Of a stretch of 64,000 nucleotides of DNA, positions 53,601 through 63,360 are shown in pieces. The translations under genes were made by a program, and so were the position numbers. This DNA is from Polaribacter huanghezhanensis (GTDB taxonomy: Bacteria > Bacteroidota > Bacteroidia > Flavobacteriales > Flavobacteriaceae). The stretch is taken from positions 1,426,001 to 1,490,000 of the forward strand of contig NZ_CP128595.1 in NCBI RefSeq assembly GCF_030444335.1, written 5' to 3'. The notes under the pieces are model-generated. The model did not search any database and had not been told where the DNA came from. It worked only from the letters and a program-made list of their open reading frames with translations. Within the stretch, counting starts at the first letter, position 1. Each line of letters opens with the position of its first letter.

Positions 53601-55784
53601 ATGGCAACAATTCGATTTAACGCATTAAAAGAAACATTGAATAGAGTTCCTGTAAAAATTACAGAAGAAGAAAGAAAGTCAGAGGCTTTTGGTAAAAATG
53701 TATTTAACGAGCATTCAATGCGTCAGTTTATGACAAAAGTGGCGTATCAAAGCGTGATGGATGCAATTGAGTTTGGAAAAAAAATTGATAGAAATGTTGC
53801 AGATCAAGTTGCTGCAGCAATGAAAGATTGGGCATTATCAAAAAATGCAACACATTATACACACTGGTTTCAGCCATTAACTGGTGCAACTGCAGAAAAG
53901 CATGATGCTTTTTTTGAAACGATTGGTAACGGAAGAGCAATGGAAAAGTTTGGTGGAGGAGAATTAGTGCAGCAAGAACCAGATGCTTCTAGTTTTCCGA
54001 ATGGCGGAATAAGAAATACGTTTGAAGCGAGAGGTTATACTGCTTGGGATCCAACATCACCAGCATTTATTTACGGAACAACATTGTGTATTCCAACAAT
54101 ATTTGTTGCCTATACAGGAGAAGCATTAGATAATAAAGCTCCGTTATTAAGAGCATTACAAGCAATTGACAATTCTGCAACTGCAGTTTGTAAATATTTT
54201 GATAAAAATGTAACCAAGGTAAATGCGTCTTTAGGTTGGGAACAAGAATATTTTTTAATTGATTCTGCTTTGGCAATTTCTAGACCAGATATCAACTTAA
54301 CAGGAAGAACATTATTAGGACATTCTCCAGCAAAAGGACAACAATTAGACGATCATTATTTTGGTTCAATTCCGCGTAGAGTATTGAGTTATATGCGAGA
54401 TATGGAGCAAGAATGTATGTTGTTGGGAATTCCAGTAAAAACACGTCATAATGAAGTGGCGCCAAATCAATATGAATTGGCACCGATTTTTGAAGAAGCA
54501 AATTTAGCAGTAGATCACAATTCGTTGTTGATGGATGTGATGGAAAGAGTCGCTCAAAAACATAATTTTAGAGTATTATTTCATGAAAAACCATTTGCAG
54601 GAATCAATGGTTCAGGAAAACACAATAACTGGTCGTTGGCAACAAGTACGGGAGTGAATTTATTAAGTCCTGGAAAAACACCGATGAAAAATTTACAATT
54701 TTTAACCTTTTTTGTAAACACCATCAAAGCAGTGCATGATTATGAAGAATTGATTAGGGCATCAATTGCATCTGCAAGTAACGATCATCGTTTAGGAGCA
54801 AATGAAGCGCCACCAGCAATTATTTCTGTATTTATTGGTTCGCAATTATCCGCAGTTTTAGATGAATTGGAAAATGTTACCAAAGGAAAATTATCGCCAG
54901 AAGAAAAAACAGATTTAAAATTAAATATTGTAGGCAAAATTCCTGAGATTTTATTGGATAATACGGATAGAAACAGAACATCGCCTTTTGCTTTTACAGG
55001 AAACAAATTTGAATTAAGAGCAGTGGGTTCTTGGGCAAACTGTGCTGGTCCAATGACAGTTTTAAATACAATTGTAGCAAAACAATTAAAAGATTTTAAA
55101 ATTGAAGTAGATGCTTTAATAGAAAAGAAAAGCTTAAAGAAAGATGAAGCTATTTTTAATATTTTAAGAGAATATATTAAAGCTTCAAAAAAGATCCGTT
55201 TCGAAGGAAATGGTTACGGAGAAGAGTGGGAAATTGAAGCAGTTAAAAGAGGGTTGAGTAATAATAAAACGACTCCTGAAGCGCTGAAGGAAAAAAAATC
55301 TAAGAAAACCATTGCTCTTTTTGAAGAAATGGGGGTAATGAGTAAAATTGAAACCGAAGCTCGCCATGAAATTGAACTGGAAGAATACATTTTAAGAATT
55401 CAAATTGAAGGAAGAGTTTTAGGGGATATTGCTAGAAATCATATTATTCCAACGGCAATTAAATATCAAAATACGTTGATAGAAAATGTAAGTGGATTGA
55501 AAAATATTTTTGGAGATAAATTTAAGGTTCACGCAAAAGAACAAATCGATTTGATCAAGAAAATATCAAAACATATTGCAGAAATAAACTCTAAAGTTGA
55601 AATAATGACTGATGAGCGTAAAAAAGCAAATACATTACACGGTCAAGAAGCTGCTGATGCTTATTGTAATATTGTAAAACCATATTTTGATGAAATTAGA
55701 TATCACTGTGATAAATTAGAAATGATGGTAGATGACGAGCTTTGGCCATTGGCAAAATATAGAGAATTATTATTTACTAGATAA
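53601..55784 (+). CDS. glnN: Glutamine synthetase type III
   Basis: ATP-dependent ammonia assimilation into glutamine. At 727 residues it matches GSIII, the large dodecameric class of Bacteroidota, not the 450-residue GSI. Signatures include THWFQPLTGATAEKHDAF, the metal-binding GWEQEYFLID, PVKTRHNEVAPNQYELAPIFEEANLA and INGSGKHNNWSL, and NRTSPFAFTGNKFELRAVGS. It is monocistronic with a candidate operator upstream and a terminator after it. Nitrogen control through the dyad is an inference. Confidence 0.96.
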   Translation: MATIRFNALKETLNRVPVKITEEERKSEAFGKNVFNEHSMRQFMTKVAYQSVMDAIEFGKKIDRNVADQVAAAMKDWALSKNATHYTHWFQPLTGATAEKHDAFFETIGNGRAMEKFGGGELVQQEPDASSFPNGGIRNTFEARGYTAWDPTSPAFIYGTTLCIPTIFVAYTGEALDNKAPLLRALQAIDNSATAVCKYFDKNVTKVNASLGWEQEYFLIDSALAISRPDINLTGRTLLGHSPAKGQQLDDHYFGSIPRRVLSYMRDMEQECMLLGIPVKTRHNEVAPNQYELAPIFEEANLAVDHNSLLMDVMERVAQKHNFRVLFHEKPFAGINGSGKHNNWSLATSTGVNLLSPGKTPMKNLQFLTFFVNTIKAVHDYEELIRASIASASNDHRLGANEAPPAIISVFIGSQLSAVLDELENVTKGKLSPEEKTDLKLNIVGKIPEILLDNTDRNRTSPFAFTGNKFELRAVGSWANCAGPMTVLNTIVAKQLKDFKIEVDALIEKKSLKKDEAIFNILREYIKASKKIRFEGNGYGEEWEIEAVKRGLSNNKTTPEALKEKKSKKTIALFEEMGVMSKIETEARHEIELEEYILRIQIEGRVLGDIARNHIIPTAIKYQNTLIENVSGLKNIFGDKFKVHAKEQIDLIKKISKHIAEINSKVEIMTDERKKANTLHGQEAADAYCNIVKPYFDEIRYHCDKLEMMVDDELWPLAKYRELLFTR

Positions 55785-55793
55785 TTAAAAATT

Positions 55794-55817
55794 AAATCCC
55801 GCTTTAGCGGGATTTTT
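55794..55817 (+). terminator. Terminator of glnN
   Basis: Arms AAATCCCGCT and AGCGGGATTT, loop TT, followed by TTT. Confidence 0.93.
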
Positions 55818-55831
55818 TACTCACAAAAAAG

Positions 55832-55839
55832 TAAATTTG
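55832..55839 (+). promoter_or_regulatory. -7 element of purM
   Basis: TAAATTTG, a full TAnnTTTG match, 21 bases before the ATG. Confidence 0.55.
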
Positions 55840-55860
55840 TAGCAACAATAACACAACAAT

Positions 55861-57054
55861 ATGAGTCAAGAAGTTTCTAAACGATACGCACAACGTGGCG
55901 TTTCTGCATCTAAAGAAGATGTGCACAATGCCATTAAGAATATCGACAAAGGTTTGTTTCCGAAAGCGTTTTGTAAAATCGTTCCAGATTATTTAACAAA
56001 TGATGAAGAGTATTGTTTGATTATGCACGCAGATGGAGCAGGAACAAAAAGCTCTTTGGCGTATATGTATTGGAAAGAAACGGGCGATATTTCTGTATGG
56101 AAAGGAATTGCGCAAGATGCGTTGATTATGAATATTGATGATTTATTGTGTGTTGGTGCAACAGATAATATCATGTTGTCTTCTACCATCGGACGTAATA
56201 AAAGTAAAATCCCTGGAGAAGTGTTGTCAGCAATTATCAACGGAACAGAAGAGTTAATCGAGGATTTAAAAAAATTCGGAGTTACGATTCATTCAACCGG
56301 AGGAGAAACTGCAGATGTTGGCGATTTGGTAAGAACAATTATTGTTGATTCTACGGTAACTGCAAGAATGAAACGTAGCGATGTTATTGACAATGCAAAT
56401 ATAAAAGCTGGAGATGTAATTGTTGGTTTGGAATCTTTCGGACAGGCAACCTATGAAACTGAATACAACGGCGGAATGGGATCTAACGGATTAACGTCTG
56501 CTCGTCACGATGTTTTTGATAATTATTTAGCAAAAAAATATCCAGAAAGTTTTGATGCTGCTGTTCCTGCGGATTTAGTCTATTCAGGAGACACAAGATT
56601 GACAGATTCAGTAGAAAATTCTCCAATTGATGCTGGTAAATTGGTGTTGTCTCCAACAAGAACCTATGCGCCAATTATCAAGGAAATCTTATCAAAATAT
56701 ACTTCAGAAAGCGTCCACGGAATGATTCATTGTTCTGGTGGCGCACAAACCAAAATTTTACATTTTGTTGATGAATTACATATAGTAAAAGATAATTTAT
56801 TTCCGATTCCGCCTTTGTTTAAATTGATACAAGAACAATCAAAAACCGATTGGAAAGAAATGTATCAGGTTTTTAACTGTGGGCATAGAATGGAATTGTA
56901 TGTTTCTCCAAAAATAGCAGAAGATCTTATTGCTATTTCTAAATCATACAATGTAAATGCACAAATTGTGGGTCGAGTAGAAGCATCTTCTTCTTCTTCT
57001 TCTTCTTCTAAAAAATTGACAATTAAAAGTGCGTTTGGAGTTTTTGAATATTGA
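55861..57054 (+). CDS. purM: Phosphoribosylformylglycinamidine cyclo-ligase (AIR synthase)
   Basis: Fifth step of purine synthesis, forming aminoimidazole ribonucleotide. The 397-residue protein is the longer Bacteroidota variant: YAQRGVSASKEDVHNAI, MHADGAGTKSSLAYMYW (nucleotide-binding), DDLLCVGATDNIML, STGGETADVGDLVRT and HCSGGAQTKIL. Eight consecutive serines (about 376-383) near the C-terminus come from a (TCT)8 tract, just before KKLTIKSAFGVFEY. The gene is transcribed alone. Confidence 0.92.
   Translation: MSQEVSKRYAQRGVSASKEDVHNAIKNIDKGLFPKAFCKIVPDYLTNDEEYCLIMHADGAGTKSSLAYMYWKETGDISVWKGIAQDALIMNIDDLLCVGATDNIMLSSTIGRNKSKIPGEVLSAIINGTEELIEDLKKFGVTIHSTGGETADVGDLVRTIIVDSTVTARMKRSDVIDNANIKAGDVIVGLESFGQATYETEYNGGMGSNGLTSARHDVFDNYLAKKYPESFDAAVPADLVYSGDTRLTDSVENSPIDAGKLVLSPTRTYAPIIKEILSKYTSESVHGMIHCSGGAQTKILHFVDELHIVKDNLFPIPPLFKLIQEQSKTDWKEMYQVFNCGHRMELYVSPKIAEDLIAISKSYNVNAQIVGRVEASSSSSSSSKKLTIKSAFGVFEY
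56986..57009 (+). repeat. (TCT)8 microsatellite inside purM
   Basis: Eight perfect TCT codons in frame, giving polyserine. Gain or loss of a unit keeps the frame and only changes the length of the serine run. Confidence 0.9.
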
Positions 57055-57366
57055 TCAATAGTTTGTAAAACTACTATTTTATCAAAATAAGTGCTTTTTT
57101 GTAGAATTACAATTCGCTTTTATCTGTATATTTTTTTCTTAAGATAGAATATTGCTGTTACCTACTTGTTTAGAGGATTTTAAGTATTCTTGTAGAATTA
57201 AAAAATAAAATATTTGTAAACATTTTAGTGTTTATAGAAGTATAAGTATTTGACAACTAGCTTTTTATAAATTTTTTTTGTAAACTTTGTGATTTTAATC
57301 GTATTTTTAGTTGTTTTTTTTTACTTTAGAGATGTCGAATAATAATCTAATTCTCTAGTAAAAACA
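57055..57366. other. Gap between purM and the ribonucleotide reductase gene
   Basis: 312 bases, very AT-rich, with no open frame of note and no strong terminator. A possible -7 (TACTTTAG, near 57331) lies about 30 bases before the downstream gene. Nothing else is supported. The long leader space might hold control of the reductase, but I see no cobalamin riboswitch box. Confidence 0.4.
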
Positions 57367-59922
57367 ATGAAATCAACAACACAAATTACTCCTAAAAAAA
57401 CCTATACAAGACAAGAAGCGCTAGCTGCGGCTTTAAGCTATTTTAATAATGATGATTTAGCTGCAAGTGTTTGGTTAAATAAATACGCATTAAAAGATTC
57501 TGACGGAAATATTTACGAAAGTACGCCAAATGATATGCATACTCGAATTGCAAAAGAAATTGCAAGAGTAGAACAGCGATATGAGAATCCGCTAACAGAA
57601 TCAGAAGTCTTTGAAGCCATTAAAAACTTTAAATATATTGTTCCGCAAGGAAGTCCGATGGCAGGAATTGGAAATCCATTTCAAGTTGCATCACTTTCTA
57701 ATTGCTTTGTGATTGGTAATGATGGAAATTCAGATTCTTATGGTGGAATCATGAAAATTGATCAAGAGCAAGTGCAGTTAATGAAACGTCGTGGTGGTGT
57801 TGGTCACGATTTATCACACATTAGGCCTAAAAGTTCTCCCGTAAAAAACTCGGCATTAACATCCACAGGAATTGTTCCTTTTATGGAACGTTATTCAAAT
57901 TCAACCAGAGAAGTGGCGCAAGATGGTCGTCGTGGCGCATTAATGTTGTCGGTTTCTATCAATCATCCAGATTCTGAAGATTTTATCGACGCAAAATTAG
58001 AGCAAGGAAAAGTTACCGGCGCAAATGTATCTGTAAGAATTGATGATGCATTTATGAAAGCAGTAAAAAAGGATGAAAAGTATACACAGAAATACCCAAT
58101 TTTTAGCGCAGATCCAAAAGTTACAAAAACGATAGAAGCTAAAAAAATCTGGAAAAAAATTGTGCACAACGCATGGAAATCTGCTGAGCCAGGAATTCTT
58201 TTTTGGGATACCATCATTAATGAATCGGTACCAGATTGTTATGCGGATTTAGGATACAAAACGGTTTCTACAAATCCGTGTGGAGAAATTCCTTTATGTC
58301 CGTACGATTCTTGTCGTTTGTTGGCAATCAATTTATTTTCGTATGTAGAAAATCCGTTTACAAAAAAAGCTGCATTTAACTTTGAGCTGTTTAAAAAACA
58401 CATTGTAATTGCACAAAGAATGATGGACGATATCATCGATTTAGAATTAGAGAAAATCGATAAAATATTAGAAAAAATTGATGCAGATCCAGAAGCTAGC
58501 GATGTAAAAGCAACTGAAAAAAATCTGTGGTTAAACATCAGACAAAAAGCATACGAAGGAAGAAGAACCGGAATTGGAATTACCGCAGAAGGAGATATGT
58601 TAGCGGCTTTGGGAATTAGATACGGAAGCGAAGAAGGAAACGATTTTTCTGTAAAAGTGCACAAAACATTAGGAATAGAAACGTACAGAGCATCTGTAAA
58701 TTTAGCCAAAGAACGTGGCGCATTTTCGATTTTTGATTCAGAAAGAGAAAAAAACAATCCGTTTATTTTGCGCTTAAAAGAAGCAGATAGTAAATTGTAT
58801 TACGAAATGTTAGAATACGGACGTAGAAATATTGCTTTGTTAACGATTGCGCCAACCGGAACAACGAGTTTAATGACGCAAACTTCATCAGGAATTGAAC
58901 CTGTTTTTATGCCAGTGTATAAACGTAGAAAAAAAGTAAATCCAAACGACAAAGGTTCTCGAGTAGATTTTGTTGACGAAGTTGGAGATTCTTGGGAAGA
59001 ATATGTGGTTTTTCATCATCGATTTAAACAATGGATGGAAGTAAACGGAATCGATTCTTCTAAAAACTTTTCGCAAGAAGAATTGGATGTTTTGATAAAA
59101 AAATCGCCGTATTACAAAGCAACTTCGAACGATGTAGATTGGATGAGTAAAGTAACCATGCAAGGCGCTGTTCAAAAATGGGTAGATCATTCAATTAGTG
59201 TCACCATTAATTTACCAAACGACGCCAACGAAGATTTGGTGGGCGAGTTGTATTTAAAAGCGTGGGAAGTTGGCTGTAAAGGTGTAACGGTGTATAGAGA
59301 TGGTTCGCGTGCTGGAGTGTTGATTTCTAATGACGAAAAGAAAGAAGAAGACCAAGAAAATGTATTGACTTCTTTTCCTGTTATTCGTCCAGAAGTTTTG
59401 GAAGCTGACGTCGTTCGTTTTCAAAATAAAAAAGAAAAATGGATTGCTTTTATTGGTTTGGTTGATGACAAACCGTACGAAGTTTTTACAGGTTTGGTTG
59501 ATGATGAAGACGGAATTTTAATTCCGCGTTGGGTAGAAAATGGTTTGATTTTAAAAAGCAGAAATGAAGATGGAACATCACGTTACGATTTTCAGTACAA
59601 AAACAAGCGAGGTTATAAAACTACTATTGAAGGATTGTCGCACAAGTTTAATCCTGAGTTTTGGAATTATGCAAAATTGTTCTCTGGAACCTTACGTCAC
59701 GGAATGCCAATTGATAAAATTGTAGAATTGATTCAGAGTTTACAATTAGATAGCGAATCAATAAATACGTGGAAAAACGGAGTTGTGCGTGCACTAAAAC
59801 GTTATGTAGAAGATGGTACAAAAGCAAAAGGACACACCTGTGAAAACTGTAAATCTGATAGTTTAATTTACCAAGAAGGTTGTTTGACCTGTCAAGATTG
59901 TGGTTCTTCTAAATGTGGATAA
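57367..59922 (+). CDS. nrdJ: Adenosylcobalamin-dependent ribonucleotide reductase (class II)
   Basis: Reduces ribonucleotides to deoxyribonucleotides with a B12-generated radical, in any oxygen condition. The 851-residue chain has the substrate-site cysteines in SLSNCFVIGN and NPCGEIPLCPYDSC, the motif IAPTGTTSLMTQTSSGIEPVF, and GCKGVTVYRDGSRAGVL, which is typical for this class. The C-terminus has a zinc-ribbon-like CENCKSDSLIYQEGCLTCQDCG and a final SKCG that probably re-reduces the active site. It is monocistronic with a strong terminator. Confidence 0.95.
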   Translation: MKSTTQITPKKTYTRQEALAAALSYFNNDDLAASVWLNKYALKDSDGNIYESTPNDMHTRIAKEIARVEQRYENPLTESEVFEAIKNFKYIVPQGSPMAGIGNPFQVASLSNCFVIGNDGNSDSYGGIMKIDQEQVQLMKRRGGVGHDLSHIRPKSSPVKNSALTSTGIVPFMERYSNSTREVAQDGRRGALMLSVSINHPDSEDFIDAKLEQGKVTGANVSVRIDDAFMKAVKKDEKYTQKYPIFSADPKVTKTIEAKKIWKKIVHNAWKSAEPGILFWDTIINESVPDCYADLGYKTVSTNPCGEIPLCPYDSCRLLAINLFSYVENPFTKKAAFNFELFKKHIVIAQRMMDDIIDLELEKIDKILEKIDADPEASDVKATEKNLWLNIRQKAYEGRRTGIGITAEGDMLAALGIRYGSEEGNDFSVKVHKTLGIETYRASVNLAKERGAFSIFDSEREKNNPFILRLKEADSKLYYEMLEYGRRNIALLTIAPTGTTSLMTQTSSGIEPVFMPVYKRRKKVNPNDKGSRVDFVDEVGDSWEEYVVFHHRFKQWMEVNGIDSSKNFSQEELDVLIKKSPYYKATSNDVDWMSKVTMQGAVQKWVDHSISVTINLPNDANEDLVGELYLKAWEVGCKGVTVYRDGSRAGVLISNDEKKEEDQENVLTSFPVIRPEVLEADVVRFQNKKEKWIAFIGLVDDKPYEVFTGLVDDEDGILIPRWVENGLILKSRNEDGTSRYDFQYKNKRGYKTTIEGLSHKFNPEFWNYAKLFSGTLRHGMPIDKIVELIQSLQLDSESINTWKNGVVRALKRYVEDGTKAKGHTCENCKSDSLIYQEGCLTCQDCGSSKCG

Positions 59923-59941
59923 ATCCTATTTTATAGAAAGT

Positions 59942-59976
59942 AAAAATCCCAAATTCATTTTGAATTTGGGATTTTT
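59942..59976 (+). terminator. Terminator of nrdJ
   Basis: Arms AAAAATCCCAAATTCA and TGAATTTGGGATTTTT, loop TTT. Confidence 0.95.
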
Positions 59977-60039
59977 GTTTTGTTGAGGTTTTTGTGTTTT
60001 GTTATAAAACAACAACAAAGTAAGCGTTTTTTAAGTAGA

Positions 60040-60140
60040 ATGTCATTCCGAACGAAGAATGAGGAGGAATCTCACGAAATTAGCACTAAACTTTATGAGA
60101 TTTCTCAATCGCCTAAAAAGCTCATTTCGAAATGACATTT
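60040..60140. repeat. Long composite REP-like element
   Basis: ATGTCATTCCGAACGAAGAA with GAGGAATCTCAC, then GAGATTTCTCAATCGCCTAA, then the inverted end CTCATTTCGAAATGACAT. The outer ends are inverted copies of each other, as in a mobile or hairpin-forming element of about 100 bases. No gene lies in this 282-base gap. Confidence 0.75.
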
Positions 60141-60204
60141 GGTTTTTAATCATTAAGTAGAAGCAAACTCTTTTAAGAGTTTTTCATTTTCTGATATTTT
60201 TACA

Positions 60205-60633
60205 TTAAAGGTTTTTGTCTTTTTTAATTTCAGATAAAATAAGGTGTGTCATCGTATCTCCATAATTAATTAACTTATCGATAAATTGTTGTAAATGAAG
60301 TTGGTCTTTTAATACAGCACGAATGTGTATATTTTGAGAACCAGTAATCCTGTAGGCTTCTTTTATTTCTGAAAACAGATTGACATCGGTAATAAATAAT
60401 TTTATTTTTCCGCTAAATAATTTAAGAATGATAATAACCTCTAGCCCAAAACCGAGCTTAGAATAATCGACATGAAGCGAGTAAGCTTTGATAACCTGGG
60501 CATCTTCTAATTTTTGAACACGTTCTCTTACAGAAGATGGAGAAAGGTGGATTTTTCTACCAATATCAGCAAATGAAATTCTAGCATTTTGTTTTAATTC
60601 ACGGATTATTTTGTTGTCTATAATATCTACCAT
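60205..60633 (-). CDS. Lrp/AsnC family regulator
   Basis: A 142-residue regulator: N-terminal winged helix (1-60, DIIDNKIIRELKQNARISFA, then IGRKIHLSPSSVRERVQKLEDA) and C-terminal RAM ligand-binding domain (about 65-140, with SEIKEAYRITGSQNIHIRAV). Such proteins sense amino acids. It is divergent from the TSUP transporter gene (132 bases apart), which is a natural target. Ligand unknown. Confidence 0.93.
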   Translation of the reverse strand: MVDIIDNKIIRELKQNARISFADIGRKIHLSPSSVRERVQKLEDAQVIKAYSLHVDYSKLGFGLEVIIILKLFSGKIKLFITDVNLFSEIKEAYRITGSQNIHIRAVLKDQLHLQQFIDKLINYGDTMTHLILSEIKKDKNL

Positions 60634-60765
60634 TGATTTGAGTGTTTTGAGTATAAAAATACATTTTATTAATAAAATAAAGGATTTTATATGATTGAAT
60701 CAATTTTATAAATTAAAAATCTATAGATAGTTTTGACGCATTAATTATTACAAATTTCATTAAAA

Positions 60766-61488
60766 ATGAGTGTCTCAATTCTATTAGTTGTTGGTTTAGG
60801 TATTTTACTTGGTTTCTTTTTTCAAACAGTAACAGGTTTTGCAGGAGCTTTAATTGCGTTGCCTATTTTATTACTTGTTCTTGGTTTGCAAGATGCAATC
60901 GCTTATATTTCTATATTTTATTTTTACTCGAGTGTGTATTTTATTGCTCAAGAATGGAAAAATATAGATAGAAGAATTATTTTAAAACTTAGTATCGCCA
61001 CTATTTTAGGAGTTGGTTTGGGGATTTGGGTTTTGGCTCATGGAAAACCTATTTTTTTAAAGAAAGCTTTAGGAATTTTTATATTATTATATGTGATATA
61101 TGCAATGTATGCAAAAGATAAAGTATTTCATAAGCCTAAACTTGAATTTTTATTTGGTTTCGCAGGCGGATTTTTCTCTGGATTGTTTTCTACTGGTGGT
61201 CCTTTATATGTAATTGTTGTTAAGAACTCAGCCGTTACAATGAAAACCTTTAGAGCGACTATGTTTGGAGTATTAGGTTTAATAACTGCTATTAGAATAC
61301 CTACGCTTTATAAAGCAGGTATTTTAAATATGGAACAAGTACATTATTCATTTTATATAATGCCGTTTTTTATATTGGCTATTTATCTAGGTAAAAAAGC
61401 GTACGCTAAACTAAATGAAACAGTTTTAAAGAATGGGGTTTTAGCTTTATTATTTTTATCAGGAGTGATGTTAGTGTTGAAGTCGTAA
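60766..61488 (+). CDS. TSUP (TauE/SafE) family permease
   Basis: A 240-residue membrane protein with about eight helices. The two half-repeats show LGFFFQTVTGFAGALIALPIL (about 15-35) and EFLFGFAGGFFSGLFSTGGPLYVIVV (about 127-152), the family's GG(P) signatures. Members export sulfite, sulfonates or other organic anions. The divergent Lrp regulator suggests an amino-acid-derived or sulfur substrate. Substrate not deducible from sequence. Confidence 0.88.
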   Translation: MSVSILLVVGLGILLGFFFQTVTGFAGALIALPILLLVLGLQDAIAYISIFYFYSSVYFIAQEWKNIDRRIILKLSIATILGVGLGIWVLAHGKPIFLKKALGIFILLYVIYAMYAKDKVFHKPKLEFLFGFAGGFFSGLFSTGGPLYVIVVKNSAVTMKTFRATMFGVLGLITAIRIPTLYKAGILNMEQVHYSFYIMPFFILAIYLGKKAYAKLNETVLKNGVLALLFLSGVMLVLKS

Positions 61489-61515
61489 GATTAAAATTGA
61501 TATTGATTTAAAGTG

Positions 61516-61947
61516 TCAATCGAACTTTTCAAAAACAAACTCAATTCCGAATTGGTTGTTAGAGACACGCGCTTTTAATTGCTTGTTTTCTAACCAATAG
61601 ATGATTTTTGTAGGGAAATTGTGAGTTGGGTTTTCAGCAACAAAAGAAGTATCGGTTTGTGAAGTAAATTGAAACAAGGGGGGAGTTTCATTTACGCCTT
61701 CAACTTTTAAAGTCAACGTATTATTAATAGCTACAATACCTAGAGTTTCTTTAAAAGTAGTGTCTTTTTCTTTTATGATAAATCCTACTCCAGTAAAGTT
61801 TTTATTCCAAATTTCATAGGTAGTATTTCCTGATTTGTCGTTTGTTCTTATCCATTTTCCTAATAAGAACTCAGGTTTCTGGGGTTTGGTTCCTGTGTTG
61901 CAAGAAAAAATAAAAAGCAAACAGACAAAAAATATAAGTGTACGCAT
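61516..61947 (-). CDS. DUF6265-like lipoprotein
   Basis: A 143-residue lipoprotein (Cys16 in LLFIFSC). The mature part has the pattern LLGKWIRTNDKSGNTTYEIWNKN, then TSFVAENPTHNFPTKIIYWLENKQLKARVS, which resembles DUF6265 (a GxW start and an FP-x-I-x-Y core). The fold is probably a small calycin-like beta barrel. Function unknown. It converges with the TSUP permease gene and is divergent from prfA. Confidence 0.75.
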   Translation of the reverse strand: MRTLIFFVCLLFIFSCNTGTKPQKPEFLLGKWIRTNDKSGNTTYEIWNKNFTGVGFIIKEKDTTFKETLGIVAINNTLTLKVEGVNETPPLFQFTSQTDTSFVAENPTHNFPTKIIYWLENKQLKARVSNNQFGIEFVFEKFD

Positions 61948-62037
61948 TGTAAAATAATTTAATCAAATATACATGAAATCTAATTTAGAGAAGTTCAGAG
62001 AAAATTGTAAATTCGCACTCCAAGTAAAGACTAGAAG

Positions 62038-63114
62038 ATGTTAGATAAATTAAGAATTGTAAAACAACGTTTCGATGAGGTTTCTGATTTAATCATCCAA
62101 CCAGATGTAATTTCAGACCAAAAACGGTATGTGCAATTAAGTAAAGAATATAAAGATTTAGGCGATGTTGTTAAAAAAGGGGAAGAATATCAATCTTTAT
62201 TAAACAATATAGAAGAAGCAAAAGAAATTATTGCTGATGGTTCTGATGCAGAAATGGTAGAAATGGCAAAAATGGAAATGAGTGATGCCAATACCAGAAT
62301 CCCTGAATTAGAAGACGAAATTAAATTCTTATTGATTCCGAAAGACCCAGAAGATTCTAAAAATGCAGTAGTAGAATTACGTGCCGGAACTGGTGGTGAT
62401 GAAGCAAGTATTTTTGCTGGAGATTTATTTAGAATGTACACAAAATATTGTGAGGGTAGAGGTTGGAAAGTTTCTACAGTAGATTTTTCTGAAGGAACAA
62501 ACGGCGGATTTAAAGAAATTCAGTTTGAAGTAAACGGAGAAGATGTGTACGGAACCTTAAAGTTTGAAGCAGGCGTGCATCGTGTACAAAGAGTTCCACA
62601 AACAGAAACACAAGGAAGAGTGCATACTTCTGCCGCAACAATGATGGTTTTTCCTGAAGCAGAAGAATTTGATGTAGAAATCAATCCAAAAGAGGTGCGT
62701 ATCGATTTTTTCTGTTCGTCTGGTCCTGGAGGACAATCTGTAAATACAACCTATTCTGCAGTTCGTTTAACGCACATTCCAACGGGTTTGGTGGCGCAAT
62801 GTCAAGATCAAAAATCGCAGCATAAAAATAAAGAGAAAGCGTTTAAAGTATTGCGTTCTCGTTTGTACGATATGGAATTGGCAAAGAAGCAAGCAGAAGA
62901 TGCTTTAAAGCGAGGCTCTATGGTTTCTAGTGGAGATAGATCTGCGAAGATTAGAACCTATAATTACGCTCAAGGTCGAGTTACAGATCATAGAATTGGT
63001 TTGTCATTATATGATTTACCAAATATTATGAATGGTGATATTCAGAAAATTATAGATGAGTTAATGCTTGCAGAAAACACAGAAAAGTTAAAAGAATTAG
63101 GAGACGGATTTTAA
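62038..63114 (+). CDS. prfA: Peptide chain release factor 1
   Basis: Reads UAA and UAG stop codons and triggers peptide release. 358 residues, normal length. The GGQ motif is at 231-233 ([20 protein letters not shown]); the codon-recognition tripeptide is PQT ([17 protein letters not shown]) rather than the PAT of E. coli, within the known RF1 range. An N-terminal coiled coil (1-100) is present. A -7-like TAAATTCG (62008-62015) lies upstream and a terminator follows. Confidence 0.97.
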   Translation: MLDKLRIVKQRFDEVSDLIIQPDVISDQKRYVQLSKEYKDLGDVVKKGEEYQSLLNNIEEAKEIIADGSDAEMVEMAKMEMSDANTRIPELEDEIKFLLIPKDPEDSKNAVVELRAGTGGDEASIFAGDLFRMYTKYCEGRGWKVSTVDFSEGTNGGFKEIQFEVNGEDVYGTLKFEAGVHRVQRVPQTETQGRVHTSAATMMVFPEAEEFDVEINPKEVRIDFFCSSGPGGQSVNTTYSAVRLTHIPTGLVAQCQDQKSQHKNKEKAFKVLRSRLYDMELAKKQAEDALKRGSMVSSGDRSAKIRTYNYAQGRVTDHRIGLSLYDLPNIMNGDIQKIIDELMLAENTEKLKELGDGF

Positions 63115-63136
63115 AAATCAGTTTTTCTTATAAAAC

Positions 63137-63166
63137 AAAAGGCACCTGATTTGGGTGCTTTTTTTT
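63137..63166 (+). terminator. Terminator of prfA
   Basis: Core arms GCACC and GGTGC around TGATTTG, flanked by AAAAG and a run of eight T. Confidence 0.85.
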
Positions 63167-63184
63167 GGTTCTTATTTTTTCAAA

Positions 63185-63298
63185 TAATAAAAGCGATTAA
63201 AAATTTGGGGGAAGTTTTTAATCGCTTTAGGTTAACAAATAATTAAGGGGTAATTTTTATATAACAAAGTATAACAATAATTAATTCATTATAATTAT
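63185..63298 (-). ncRNA. Candidate small RNA, about 110 bases
   Basis: Proposed from three facts: a full promoter on the minus strand at 63340-63305, no reading frame beyond a few codons after it (the first ATG is followed by AAT TAA), and a strong 14-bp hairpin at 63228-63190 (arms AAAGCGATTAAAAA and TTTTTAATCGCTTT) followed by TATTATTTG as terminator. The hairpin loop is CTTCCCCCAAA. C-rich single-stranded motifs of the same kind follow the response regulator at 14585-14660. Transcript ends are approximate. It is a prediction without experimental support. Confidence 0.6.
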
Positions 63299-63304
63299 AT
63301 ACTT

Positions 63305-63354
63305 CAAATGTAAAGTAGTTTTTGAAGTTGTACAATACCCATTTATGGGGTTTT
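63305..63354 (-). promoter_or_regulatory. Promoter with overlapping dyad, second copy
   Basis: On the minus strand: ACCCCATAAATGGGTATTG (from 63350), whose right arm holds the -33 TTG (63334-63332 region), then 20 bases, then -7 TACATTTG (63312-63305). The spacing from the dyad arm to the -7 element is identical, base for base, to the copy at 13860-13909. It points away from the coiled-coil gene, into the candidate small RNA. Confidence 0.8.
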
Positions 63355-63360
63355 TTTCTT

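Noticed and set aside
57055-57366. A cobalamin riboswitch before the B12-dependent reductase
   Set aside because: I could not find a B12 box or the expected helices; only AT-rich sequence is present.
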